From: Zopfochytrium polystomum
Taxonomy: Eukaryota > Chytridiomycota > Chytridiomycetes > Chytridiales > Chytridiaceae
Assembly: GCA_025765615.1 (NCBI GenBank)
Contig: JAIVFJ010000149.1
Coordinates: 1-64,000 of the forward strand
Reading direction: 5' to 3'
Length of the DNA: 64,000 bases
Below, piece after piece: positions 53,379 through 63,771 of this stretch. The notes beneath the pieces were generated by a model, which saw only the letters and a list, made by a program, of their open reading frames with translations, was not told the origin of the DNA and did not search any database. A program made the translations under genes and the position numbers. Numbering within the stretch: position 1 is the stretch's first letter; each line of letters starts with the position of its first letter.

Positions 53379-54276
53379 GTTGACGGTGAACGAGGGCCAA
53401 CCCGGTCCAGCCTGTCAGGATCCACACGTTTGCACCGAAGAACGTCGCGTGCCAGAGGTTCTTGGGTCAAGTCAGTAATTATCGAGGTAGAACGAATCCC
53501 CGGGAAGCAAAGATGAAGACGAGATCTGGGGAGGGAGCGTGGAAAGCGATGCACCGTCGTCCAACTTCTTCCGCCGTTTGGCCAACCGTCGTTAGGGATG
53601 ATGGGCGTGCTACTGGGAAGGCAGGCCTGGGGGAAGGTGGGGAGGGAGGGCTGCGAGCTTCGCCTGCCCGTGGTGGAGACAAAGACTGGCCCAGCGGGGG
53701 GTATTATTTACTCAAAAAAGAGGGAATAAATAAACGAAAAAGGAACAGCCTGGCTGGTCGTCACACACACACACACACACACACACACACCACGCGCACC
53801 CGCAACACATCCGCAGGTGCAGCCAATAATATGTATTTGTCTCTCCAGCTCTCTCTCCTTCTTTGCACGCACAACCACAACTATCCAATCCCGGCCGCTG
53901 GCGGGGCTTGCACCACGTATGTCTGCGAAAGGGAAGAGAGAGAGGACGGACACAGAGATAAGGGAGGGAGGGAGGGAGAGAGATTGAGAGACAGAAAAAG
54001 AGACAAACATCAAGGAGATTCATCCAACCCTGCAAACAAAAAAAAAAAAAAAAAAAAAAAAAAACAACCAAAAAGAGAAAGCCCGACCAGCCGTTTTCAC
54101 AGAGACTATCCAGACACACTTGAACCAAAGCTTTCAGATTACGCCGCAAATAGATAGTTCGTTTTACAGCCCTCTACCGACAACTTTTTTTTTATCACCT
54201 CTTTGGACCTGGGTTTCGACTTGAAAACCACATTGAGATATTACGTTTATTTTGCACTTCCAAATTCGAGTCGCGG
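53379..54276. other. upstream region of the RasGEF gene
   Basis: Contains a (CA)n microsatellite at 53763-53790, GGGA repeats near 53964-53978, and a run of about 26 A at 54039-54064. Frames are simple-sequence shadows. No gene seen. Confidence 0.5.
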
Positions 54277-55267
54277 GTGGTGTCGATTTTCAGAGTTGTC
54301 TTGCTCACACCAACTGCGTCCACTCGGCAGATCACCTGCCTTCCCTGGCTTCCCCACCCGCCTTCCCCGCCTTCCCCACCCAAACGCCGTCACATGCCAC
54401 TAGCCACCTGCAGTTTCAGATGCAAGGGCGTTGCATCAGCGATCAGATTCGCGAACTGGTCGTTGAGCAAGCCTGCTGCCCAAACCCCCTTACCCACAAG
54501 GAGAAGCATTTGCGAGCAGTCCGTCAAAAACATCCTTGCCATGTTTGGAGAGTGGGGTGCAATCCACCCACCATTTGCAGCGACATCTGGTCGTTGAGGC
54601 AAGCTTACTTGGATGGAATTGGACTACATCAAGCAGCTCATCATGGACCAGCCTCAGATCCATCTTGACGAGATTGCAGGACACTTGAGTGATCTGCTCC
54701 ATGACGAAGTATCTGCTTGCGTTGTCCAAACTGCTGTGGCATATCTTCGAATCACAAGAAAGAAGGTGCGCCATTCACTGAGGCTTGCTCCCCTTAACAT
54801 TTTCCATTTTCTATCGCCAGCTCTCTGTTTGATTTACGCAGCAATCAGTTGAGGCAATCACTGAGTATCATCTCTTAATGGATGAAGAGCTGGTTGCGAT
54901 CCGCGCAAGATGTTCAGTGGATGGCTCTTCAGATGCTGACATTTTTGTCGACTTCATTGTGAATGTTGTACTTCCCACTATGCATGGTGGTCAGACTCTC
55001 ATTATGGATAACGCCTGCGTTCATCAGGATGGGCGAGTGGAGGTCACGTGCATGGATTATGGTGTCCAACTCCTTTTCTTGCCCCCTTACTGCCCCTTTT
55101 TGAACCCAATTGAAGAGGCATTCTCAGTTATTAAGGCTTACCTCAGGCGGGTCGAGGAGGAGCTCGGTGACGTCTTTGATTGCCACGACCTTGTTCTGGC
55201 AGTGTGTGATATCATCACGCAGGATAAGGCAATGGGCTTTATTCGCCATGCAGGCGACACTGAATAA
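54277..55267 (+). mobile_element. decayed Tc1/mariner-IS630-type transposase
   Basis: DDE-type transposase relic. The N-terminal helix-turn-helix part reads ILAMFGEWGAIHPPF, an in-frame TGA at 54596-54598 where a Pro would be expected after SGR, then KLTWMELDYIKQLIMDQPQI and VVQTAVAYLRITRKK. A probable 78-nt intron (54764-54841) follows, then ITEYHLLMDEELVAIRARCS. The catalytic part keeps the second Asp (LIMDNACVHQDGR) and the Glu (FLPPYCPFLNPIEEAFSVIK), but the segment that should carry the first Asp is missing, apparently an internal deletion between MDEEL and VAIRA. Stop at 55265. It cannot be active. No terminal inverted repeat was identified. Confidence 0.8.
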
Positions 55268-56380
55268 GAGAATGAGTACTCCATAGAATGAAGAGAAGAA
55301 AGCTAGAGATAAGATTGATGACAAGAGAATGATAACCACGATGAACAAGAGAATGAAGAGTTACAATGAAATGCTATGATGAATAGAAGAATGAATAGCA
55401 ACAAGCTGATTAAGAGAATGAATAGAATTGATGCAAGGAGTAAGTGACGATGTTGCTACATGCTACTCCCAAGTGAGCACATGTGAACTGCGTAACCAAA
55501 TGGAATTCCAATATTGAACAAGTCGAGAGCATCAACTAAGCGCAACGAGCAGAGCGACACACAATTCTCCCTGCATTTTCCAATGACGTCTGCCTGATCT
55601 TCCACATCAACCACAAAAGCGATCAGGGCCTCGATACAGTCAAAGCTTGCGAAGGCGGGTGGGGCGTCTTCTTGCGCTGTGTAGGGTTGTGCCTGGGTAG
55701 GTGGTCAGGAGATCGATCTGCCACTAGGTCTGTCTGGAAGGTTGGTGCATCTTCTGTCGAACGAGGCAGCGAGTTTGAGCGGCTGAACCCCCTCCTTTCA
55801 TACCCTTCAATCTTGATTGTTATGTTTGAGGGCGGTGCTGACGGCCCTGTCGCTGCTGTTGTTGAGATTTGAGCCAAGGAAGTCAGCTTCCTATGTTCAT
55901 GGCGGCCTTGTCGCTGCCGCTGATGGGACTTACACTAAGTTGGGTAAGCCGAAAGGCCTAATCTGAATCCAACAAAAAGAGTTAGGTGAAGGCGGCGGTG
56001 ATTCTAGCTTTGCTTTCCTAGGCCTCGCCGGCGAGGACAATTCGATTAGAATCACACTCAATGGGTTCAGAGAAATGTTGAACCAGGGCAGCTCACAGCA
56101 GCTCCAGGTCACCTGACTTTGTCTGAACCAATGTTGAACCAGGGACTGGTTGATTTGAAATGCCCCTGATGATTTCAAATCATCTTTCCTCTGTGGGAAG
56201 ACTGGTCACTGGACACAGACCAACACCTCCCCAAAGCAAAGTCCTGTCTGAAGCAGTTTGCAACTTGAAGCATACAACCCAGGTGTTTGTTTCACCAGCA
56301 AAACAGTTGTAGGGGTGCTTCAAACATTGAAATTTTCTTGGCGGCATTGTGTTGCCATCTGTCACAAGACTTGCATGGGG
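55268..56380. other. transposon-flank DNA with short repeats and hairpins
   Basis: 55265-55430 has about six AAGAGAATGA(A)TAG-like units. A perfect palindrome CCTCGCCGGCGAGG lies at 56023-56036. The motif AATGTTGAACCAGG occurs twice (56073 and 56130). A hairpin TGATTTGAAAT / ATTTCAAATCA lies at about 56149-56180. A small minus-strand frame (55623-55877, starting MAQISTTAATG) was not assigned. Confidence 0.45.
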
Positions 56381-56679
56381 TGTTATGAATCACCCTCTGG
56401 AAACCTCTGGAATCTTCTAGAACATTCCTTCATGGAACCTTCTGGAACCTTCTTTGCTTTCCTGACTTGTCTTGTTGTCATTGGTATCATTGGTATCATT
56501 GTATTACTAATTGCTCTTTCTGGAACTTTCTTTGAGTCTTGACAAGGAACACTCTCAAAAGGTATAAAAGGGGGATGGGGGACCTGTCCCATCCCTCAAG
56601 TGAATTACTGTTTCCAATACAATCATCACTCCTCTCAGTTCCCTGCCATGCCTTGCCTTGTCCTGCCATGTTCCTGACA
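56381..56679 (+). mobile_element. solo LTR with 5-bp target duplication
   Basis: A 299-bp unit begins TGTTATGAATCACC and ends TTCCTGACA (TG..CA), flanked on both sides by TGGGG (56376-56380 and 56680-56684). It contains a TATA box (TATAAAA, 56563-56569) followed by a G-rich block and a run of CCATG/CCTTG repeats, the usual U3-R-U5 look. No polypurine tract or internal coding region lies adjacent, so it is read as a solo LTR left by recombination. Confidence 0.75.
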
Positions 56680-56739
56680 TGGGGGAAACAAACAGCCTGG
56701 TTGTATGCTCCCCACTGAGCCAGTCTCTTAAGTGCCCTG

Positions 56740-57484
56740 TGATCAACGGAAAACAACACTGCGCGTCTGGAAGAGCACCTGCTCTGGACGCTGCACTCAA
56801 TGAAAACATACCCAACGCAGGAAGAAGGGGCTGTGTTCACGGGGATGCACGAGAAAACTTGGGCTAGGTGGACGAAAATAGGTCGGAAGCTTCTTGCTAA
56901 ACTGCCGGTTGTACGTCTCTTTCTTTCCTTTCCTTTCCTTCTCGACCTCAGCCCTAAATTCTTTGTTTCCAACAACACAGATCTCCATTGAAGACCGCCA
57001 CATCAACTGGCCACTGAAGGCACCTACTATGTATGTAGACAGTGTCGACTTTCACGTTCCCGAGACGGATCCGATCGACAAGGACGACTTCTCCCACAAA
57101 TTCAACCACTCGGCGCATTGGTGCATGCTTGGAACGGCGCTCGGTTGCTCACGCATAGTACTGATGACCCCTGGTGTACCAGCTGGCACCAATGACGAGC
57201 TGAGTCTTGTCGCTGGAACAGTTTTGCCCAACCTGCACGATGATGAAATGATTGCAGCGGATCGGGTGTTTGAGGGCGTCGACAGGATCATGACCAAGGT
57301 CTCTGAACCTACGACTGCCGCTGAACTCATCAGCAACCGCATGATTCAGCTCATGGCTGCACGGCACGAAGGGTTGAACAAGAAGTTTCAGGAGTTTGAG
57401 GTTCTTAAAACCCTCCACTTCCGACACGACAGGGAAGACCACATAGACTTCGTTTTTGCTGTTGCCTCTGTCGTTCAGATCTAG
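56740..57484 (+). mobile_element. Harbinger/IS5-like DDE transposase, 5'-truncated
   Basis: Two exons joined over an intron (about 56909-56981, GTACGT..CACAG). The first gives TQEEGAVFTGMHEKTWARWT and KIGRKLLAKLPV, the second ISIEDRHINWPLKAPTMYVD. The catalytic part shows an Asp region (MYVDSVDFHVPETDPI), VPAGTNDELSL with the second Asp, a conserved AADRVFEGVDRI, and MAARHEGLNKKFQEFEVLK with the Glu, then LHFRHDREDHIDFVFAVA. This is the DDE_4 arrangement of PIF/Harbinger and IS5 elements. The frame from 56740 to the stop at 57482-57484 is intact apart from the intron, but the N-terminal part is missing; a solo LTR sits just upstream. Confidence 0.75.
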
Positions 57485-57611
57485 ATGCGAAGGGAGCCTT
57501 TGTGGGATTTGTCCAAACATTTTTCCGTTTTGGTCGATGGTTTTGAATACAAAGAGAAAAAACTGTTGTTTCCGCAGCTCCCAGTATAGCGCTGTAATAA
57601 ACTTGCTTCAT

Positions 57612-58386
57612 TAGGGAGTTTTTGCAACGCAAGGAAATTTACTTTTCCTTGCTCAAATTTCCTGACAGGAACTTTTCCTTTGCTCACGAGGAAAAATGGC
57701 GAAGAAAATTCCTTGTGAGTGGACCGTCACAAGGAAGAACTTTTCCTTGTGAGAACCATAAATAAATCGTAAAAACACAAAGAAGAACACCAAGGTCATC
57801 CCACCAAACCGCAACCGATGGCCTCCTGCTCAACAACAGTGGAGGCAGCAGCAACTGCTGTCCTTCCCGCCACCGCTTTTGCACTGCAAGTCGCTACAGC
57901 TGCTCACTTGGCCGCTTGCAGACCAGCTGTTGGCGTAGGAAGTACTCCAGGTGCAGAACCCGCTGATGCAGAAGATCTAGATGGAGCGGGAGATGGAGCG
58001 GGAGATGGAGCGGGAGAAGTGGGTGCATCAGCTCGCAATCCAGATGGAAAGTGTGTTCAAAAGCCTGCAAGGGTTACAGTCGCGAAAGGGTCGGGGATTG
58101 GAAGACGATCACATAGAATCTCGTCTTTTGTAAAGCGGAAGTGGTGCAGAACTCTGAAGTTGTCAAGGTGTTTTGTCGGCTGTACTGACGTAACAAGATG
58201 GCAAGACTGTCGAGATCGTCCTCGTCGTCAGTGAGGTCCTAGATGTCCATGTCATCAATCTCACAAGGAAAAACACAAGGAAATTTGGCTGTGGCAAAAA
58301 CTAAATCCAAACAGGAAATCCTTCTTTGTCACAAGGAAATCTTTCACAAGGAAAAGTAAATTTCCTTGCGTTGCAAAAACTCCCTA
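57612..58386. mobile_element. MITE-like element with perfect 40-bp terminal inverted repeats
   Basis: TIRs at 57612-57651 and 58347-58386 are exact reverse complements, starting TAGGGAGTTTTTGCAACGCA. If the outer TA is the target site, the element proper is 57614-58384 (771 bp), as for Tc1/mariner-like elements. Subterminal ACAAGGAAA/TTTCCTTG motifs recur on both sides. The interior has one 138-codon frame (57818-58234, MASCSTTVEAAATA) with no transposase motif, containing three copies of a GGAGCGGGAGAT unit. Perfect TIR identity suggests recent movement by a transposase encoded elsewhere. Confidence 0.85.
57818..58234 (+). CDS. small frame inside the MITE, possibly not expressed
   Basis: 138 codons, Ala/Gly-rich at first (ATAVLPATAFALQVATAAHL, GDGAGDGAGDGAGEVG repeats) and then Arg/Cys-rich (KRKWCRTLKLSRCFVGC). 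No transposase motif. Its GC content and composition differ from the AT-rich TIR regions. It may be captured sequence or chance. Confidence 0.25.
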   Translation: MASCSTTVEAAATAVLPATAFALQVATAAHLAACRPAVGVGSTPGAEPADAEDLDGAGDGAGDGAGEVGASARNPDGKCVQKPARVTVAKGSGIGRRSHRISSFVKRKWCRTLKLSRCFVGCTDVTRWQDCRDRPRRQ

Positions 58387-59445
58387 TTAAATTAAAATTT
58401 CACAAGAAAAACAAAAAGTAACCTCACGTCATTCGCCAACCTCCTGTAAGTTCCCACCACTTTCCCACGTTCCCCAGCTTGGTGGCGGCCGCTGCTGCTG
58501 CTGCCTGAGGCTGCGACAGCCGCCGTGCTCCGCATCACGTTCTTCGCCCCCTTCCCTTCCGACATGTTACCCAACAGTACGCAAGAAGCTCCTGAGTATC
58601 ACACCCACTATTCAAGTATGAGCGGTGGAAACGGTGAGTTTTTGAGGGAAGGCTCAGTAATGAGAAAGCACACTGCGCAATCTTTCGCGCCTCATCTGTC
58701 ATCCGGTGGCCGCCTAGCCACTTTCTGAGAGCTCGTCGTTCTCTTGCACCAACTGATGCAGATACCCGTTTGCCCACTCCCGGTCCACTTCTCTCCACAC
58801 CCATACTTTTGTTCCGTCACATGAAAGGCGATGTGTAAAGTCAACCTTCGAACTCTTCTTGTGGAAGCGCGCACGGGCGATGGCCAAAAAGGGCCGGAAA
58901 ATGAAATACTCACTGTCAACGGGTGACGCGTTTCGCTTTGTCATTGCAGTCCTGACCTCCACAGAAGGATTCTTACGTGTCCGTGATTTCGATTGGGCGA
59001 CCCAGGATGAAGAAGTCGAGGATGCCATTCTCCAGGGCGTGCTGGAGAATATCTGCAAGGGCCCATACGTTTGTTATTGGGACAAGCGGCCGATTGTATT
59101 CGAATCCAATGCAGGGCATCGCCAGGTATTTACGCATCGTAATCGAGTTGTCATTTGCTGTTCACGTTAGCGAATTTCGGTAGATGGCATTTGATCGGAT
59201 AAGGAATGACCTTTCTTACTCCCATCCAGATCAAGTCTTGGTAGTGTCCTCGCTTTTCTGGAATGTGTAAGTTTCTCAGTTTCGCTCAGGAACGGGAACA
59301 TTTCCCAGTTAGTAAAGGCCGGAATCAATCCGGAAGAGGTGCACCTCCCGCGATTTTTTGGTAAGAGAGTGCTTTTATAGTTTCCGGTCCAATATTGTGA
59401 CTAATTGCCGTGAATCCAGCCCAGCAGGTGTCACATTCCAATCTC
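58387..59445. other. unresolved region with competing coding-like frames
   Basis: On the plus strand a frame at 58859-59170 contains AFRFVIAVLTSTEGFLRVRD, FDWATQDEEVEDAILQGVLE and CKGPYVCYWDKRPIVFES, ending near a possible donor (GCCAG/GTATTT, 59126). On the minus strand a frame from about 58947 to 58714 gives FHKKSSKVDFTHRLSCDG, VWVWREVDREWANGYLHQLV. A plus-strand exon starting MLPNSTQEAPEYHTHYSSM (58563) ends at a good donor (GTGAGT, about 58635). Splicing cannot be settled by eye; at least one small gene is likely here. Confidence 0.35.
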
Positions 59446-59784
59446 ATGGCCACCATGCCTGGAAAGGTTCGTCGTGCACTTACCGGTACCCTTCTGCAAC
59501 GAGGCTACCAGGCGGTGCGTTCGAGAGTTCCTCCAGTTCAGCCAAGTGCTCAAACGTTGGGGAGAGAGCCGGGTGTATGGCTTCCTGCCACTTTTGGACA
59601 ACGCCGCCGTTTTGATGCTCTGGAATCGAAATTGCTGAAGGTGCGGTACGTTGGAGAGCCGACGAAGCGGGCGCTGATGGGATTGAGCCCCGTGCTCTGC
59701 TTCCCCAGGGTGGGATCCGAAGCTGTTAATTTGTTTTTTTGGTCCAAAGTGATAGAGGGCGATACCCAAATCGTGGAAAATTAG
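59446..59784 (+). CDS. hypothetical small protein, possibly mitochondrial
   Basis: About 112 codons from MATMPGKVRRALTG (59446 or slightly upstream). The N-terminus is basic and amphipathic (KVRRALTGTLLQRGYQAVRS), as in a mitochondrial presequence. A motif-poor middle follows (REPGVWLPATFGQRRRFDAL), then LLKVRYVGEPTKRALMGL. An intron after LLK cannot be excluded. No family recognised. Confidence 0.35.
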   Translation: MATMPGKVRRALTGTLLQRGYQAVRSRVPPVQPSAQTLGREPGVWLPATFGQRRRFDALESKLLKVRYVGEPTKRALMGLSPVLCFPRVGSEAVNLFFWSKVIEGDTQIVEN

Positions 59785-60265
59785 ACCAAGTAGGGCCTCC
59801 CAAACACTAACTTTGGCGGCAATACAGGCGAAATGGGCGTTTGCGGTTCATTCCCGTACGCCTGCATGTGCTGTTGCATTGGGGCTGCTGCGCATGCAGG
59901 CACGTTGATCCGGCAGGACAGCGCGGCAAATAGAACGAAAAGGACGAGAAAGTACAGTGGCAGTGCCGTTTACGAATGCTTGCCATACAGCATATATACG
60001 GGACGGTGCCGTTGGCTCGAACATTTCTTTGATTATCATTTTTGACAAACGAAAAGATTGAAGGGGGTGAAATTAAGCTCAAAAACTTCAACATATGAAA
60101 TTTTTAGCTCTGCCGAGAGAATAAGTGGATCCTTTTTTCCGGTTCATTTCCACGGGGTAAAGCCAATCGCGGGCAGAATGGTAAAAGGTCCCCGAAAAGG
60201 CTCGCACACGGAGAACTCTGCATGTACGCAGGCACTTCCCGTTGGACCGGCTCCAATTTTTTCTC

Positions 60266-60299
<34 letters not shown>

Positions 60300-60918
60300 G
60301 GAATTGCTGGAACTCTGAAATGAAGCAGGCGGCTCGGCGCGTGGGTCGACCTTTTCTTTCTCTCTTTTGGCTGCCCGTGCGTGCGTGTGAGCGCGCGTGC
60401 GTGCGTGCGTGGGTGCGTGCAAATGGTTGGCTGATTTGTCGGCACCAGGAAGTGCCACCCGAGATTCAATTGGTGCAAGGCTTTCCCACATGCATATGCA
60501 TTTTCTTTTTTTTTTTTTTTTCTTGTTGTTGTTGAAATGACTTTTTTTTCCCCTTCCCTGACTTTTTCCCGCAGTGTCTTCACCCCCCCTACCTCAACTT
60601 CACTTTCAGAAATTCAAAACCACCCAAATCGACAAATCGACAAATCTGAGGGCGCGTGCTGCACTTCTTCGCACAAGCGTGCAGCCCGTCCCATTGGCTG
60701 ACCGAGAATTTTCCTCCGACTTTTGCGTACTGGCGGTTGTTCCCGCGCTGTCTGTCTGCTTCCTGTCTGCTTCCTGTCTGCTTCCTGTCTCTCATTTTTT
60801 CAGATGAGCAACAACAACAATGCCCTCTCCCTTTTTTCATTTTGTACTTTTTTTTTTTTTTTTGACTTTGTCTTCCTTTATTTTTTCCGAACCTCTTTCA
60901 GATCGCTGTCTCGCGCTA

Positions 60919-61001
<83 letters not shown>

Positions 61002-61163
61002 CGCCGGCCCACATAACATATAAAAGCACACTCCTCCTGCACCTACCGTCAGTGCCCACTCTTCAGGTTGCGGCTGCACCCTCCACCTAATCCTACACTG
61101 CATACATAAATACTTACTACTTGATAGATAGAAAGTAAGAAGGAGCCGGGAATTGCAGCAGTC
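59785..61163. promoter_or_regulatory. intergenic and alkaline phosphatase promoter region
   Basis: Contains T-runs (60273-60299 and 60509-60521), a (GTGC)n-like stretch at 60379-60420, three TCTGCTTCCTG repeats (60756-60790), and a (CT)n tract of about 70 bp at 60926-60996. A TATA box (TATAAAA, 61019-61025) lies 139 bp before the ATG. A short frame on each strand near 59830-60090 was not convincing. Confidence 0.55.
61019..61025 (+). promoter_or_regulatory. TATA box of the alkaline phosphatase gene
   Basis: TATAAAA directly after the (CT)n tract, at a plausible distance upstream of the start codon. Confidence 0.6.
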
Positions 61164-63771
61164 ATGAAGCTCAGCCTCGCTTTCGTCGCCCTCGCCGCTC
61201 TTGCGTCGGCCGTCGCGGCCGTCGACCCCTCCACCCCCACCACCGGTCAGGCCGTCCGCTACCGCGCCTTGCCCCGCGACTCCAACCTCGCCCTCGTCCC
61301 CGTCGACGGCGCCGAGTTCCTCGCCGGCCAGCGCTTCGATATTGGAATTGAGCTCCACTCACTGGACCCCACCGTCACCCCTGATCTGTCGACTCTCTCG
61401 TTCACAATCAACGGAAAGGCCCCGTCCGACATCCTGGGCGCTCTGGTTGACCCGAAGCCGTTCATTGTCAGCTACAACTCCACTTTCAACCCGGACCTCC
61501 AGTCCCGGGATGCCGGCGTCACCACACAGTTCTCTGTCACTAAGGCGACCTGGCGAAACGTCTACCTCCCCGCCTCTGGCTCGTACGACATCAAAATCTC
61601 GGCCGGAAAGGAGAGTGTCAGTGCAAAGTGGGTTGCCAAGGGCTCCAAGAACAGGAAGGCAAAGAACGTCCTCCTTTTCATTGGTGACGGTATGGCCCCG
61701 TCCATGATCGCTGCCGCACGGGTGAGTGAATGAATTGTATTGCTTGCCCTAGTTCTCAGTAATAACCTGGTTTTTGTTTATTTATATCTTTTGGTTTGTA
61801 GTACATCTCTAAGAACACCAAGTTCGGCAAATTCGAGAACGGTGACGGTTTCCTCAACATGGAGTCGATGGGCACCATCGGCAAAATTGCCACTAACGGT
61901 ATTGACTCGTTCATCACGGACAGTGCCAACTCTGCCGGTGCTTGTAAGTTTCGTCAAGGGTAATTTGAAAAGGTTGCTGATTTCTTTCCCTCTTCAAATG
62001 TGCAGACCTTTCTGGGCACAAGTCCTGGGTTAACGGTCTTAACGTGTACTCTGACACCTCGAGCGACACTTTGGATGATCCTAAAGTTGAGACCCTCGCC
62101 GAAGTCATCCGCCGCACCCGCCCGGGCATGTGCATCGGTGTTGTCACCACTGCGAACGTCGCTGACGCCACCCCAGCTGCCGTGTACTCCCACACCCGTC
62201 GCCGCAACGACGAACCCGCAATCATTGACCAGATGATCAACGGCTTCAACCACTACCTCTACAACTCGACCACCAGCAAGTTCGTTAACGCATCCGCGTC
62301 GCCGGAGAAAATCACCTGGGGTCCGGCCGTGAAGGCCGACGTCTTCCTTGGCGGTGGTGCGCAGTACTTCAACAAGAGCGCCTCGGCCCTCTTCGGCCAG
62401 GATTACTTCGGCGCGTTCTCGTCCCTCGGCTACACTGTCGCCTTCGACAAGGCGTCTCTTGATGCGGCCCCCAAGAACGCTCCTCTTCTCGGCATCTTCC
62501 ACACCGGTCACATGGACACCTGGTACGACCGTGAGGTCAGCACGAGCGTGCTTTCCCTTGCCAAGAACCCTACTAGCCCGAAGTACGACGGTACCTGGGC
62601 GACCTCCCAGCCTGGCCTTGAGCAGATGACCCTTAAGGCCATTGACGTCATGGAGGCCCGTTGCACCGACGGTTGGTTCCTTATGTCGGAGGCTGCCTCC
62701 GTCGATAAAGCCATGCACCCTATGGACTACGACCGTGGTCTTGCGGACCTTCTCGAGCTTGACCGCACCTTGAAGAAGGTGCTGGAACGCGACACGAAGA
62801 AGGAGACTGCTATCTTCCTCACCGCGGACCACTCCCAAGCTTTCGACGTGTACGGCTCAGTTGACATCAAGTACTTCCGCTCTGCGAACAACAACGACAC
62901 CATCCAGGCTGACGGCAAGCCATCAACTCCTTCGGACCCGTCTCTTCACATCGCCCAGCGTCAGTCCATCGGTGTGTACGCCGACGCCGGCTGGCCCGAC
63001 AACGTCCTTGATGCCAACGGTCTGCCCTCCCTCCTTGGCGATGCCCGCTTCCGCCTTGCCGCGGGCAAAGTCGACTCTCCCAACGCCTTCGAGAACTACG
63101 AGCACAAGACCCCTGCGAAGGGCTCCACCGCCAACCCGCTCACCCGCAACCCGTCCGTCAAGACCAGCCGACCTGACTACGCCCAGAACACCATCATCAC
63201 CTCCCAGGGCATTTACGTCTACGACCCACTCGACACCAACGCTGTCGGCCTCCCCCGCGGCGGCAACCTGCCAACCGGACAGTCGACCTCCGTGCACTCT
63301 CTCCAGACGGTTGACCTTTACTGCGCCGGCCCCGTCGCCGCCTCGTGCGCCCGTGTTATGGACAACACCGAGCTGTTCTTCCTGATGGCCGACGCCCTCG
63401 GTCTCGGAGACTCGGCGGAGTACACCCCGCCCTCGCCCACCTGCGACGCCGACAACACCTCGTCCACCACCGTCACCGTCACGGTCACCTACACCGCCAC
63501 CCCGACCTCCGGCAGCTACGGCGGCGACGACAGTGGCAAGGGCGCCACGAGCGGCTCTGGCTCGTACGGCGGCAACGCCTCCCCGAGCACCTCGACGACC
63601 ACCCCCGCGGCCAACTACGGCGGCGGTGCCCCAGGCTCCTCGACGGGCTCTGTCAAGGCGGCCTCCACCCCTGCCGGCAAGGACATGCTCTACAGCAGTG
63701 CGCGCGCCAACGCCGCTGGAGTTATTGGCCTCGCCATCGCCGCCGTCGGCGCCTTTGCGCTCATTCTCTAA
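61164..63771 (+). CDS. secreted GPI-anchored alkaline phosphatase
   Basis: Hydrolyses phosphate monoesters at alkaline pH, here outside the cell. Exons 61164-61721, 61802-61943 and 62006-63771. Signal peptide MKLSLAFVALAALASAVAAV. A ~150-residue N-terminal region precedes the catalytic domain. Metal and active-site motifs: VLLFIGDGMAPSMIAAAR (metal-binding Asp), FITDSANSAGAYL (nucleophilic Ser after TD), GIFHTGHMDTWYDR, and AIFLTADHSQAF (Asp-His metal ligands). A candidate late metal-binding His is TSVHSLQTVDL. The tail is a Ser/Gly/Thr-rich stalk with SGSYGG repeats, then a hydrophobic C-terminus (AGVIGLAIAAVGAFALIL) typical of GPI addition. An AATAAA at 63959-63964 could be the poly(A) signal. 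Confidence 0.92.

Noticed and set aside
56680..56700. Primer-binding site directly after the LTR (TGGGGGAAACA)
   Set aside because: It begins with TGG as a primer-binding site would, but the same TGGGG also precedes the LTR, which is better explained by target duplication; no internal retrotransposon sequence follows.
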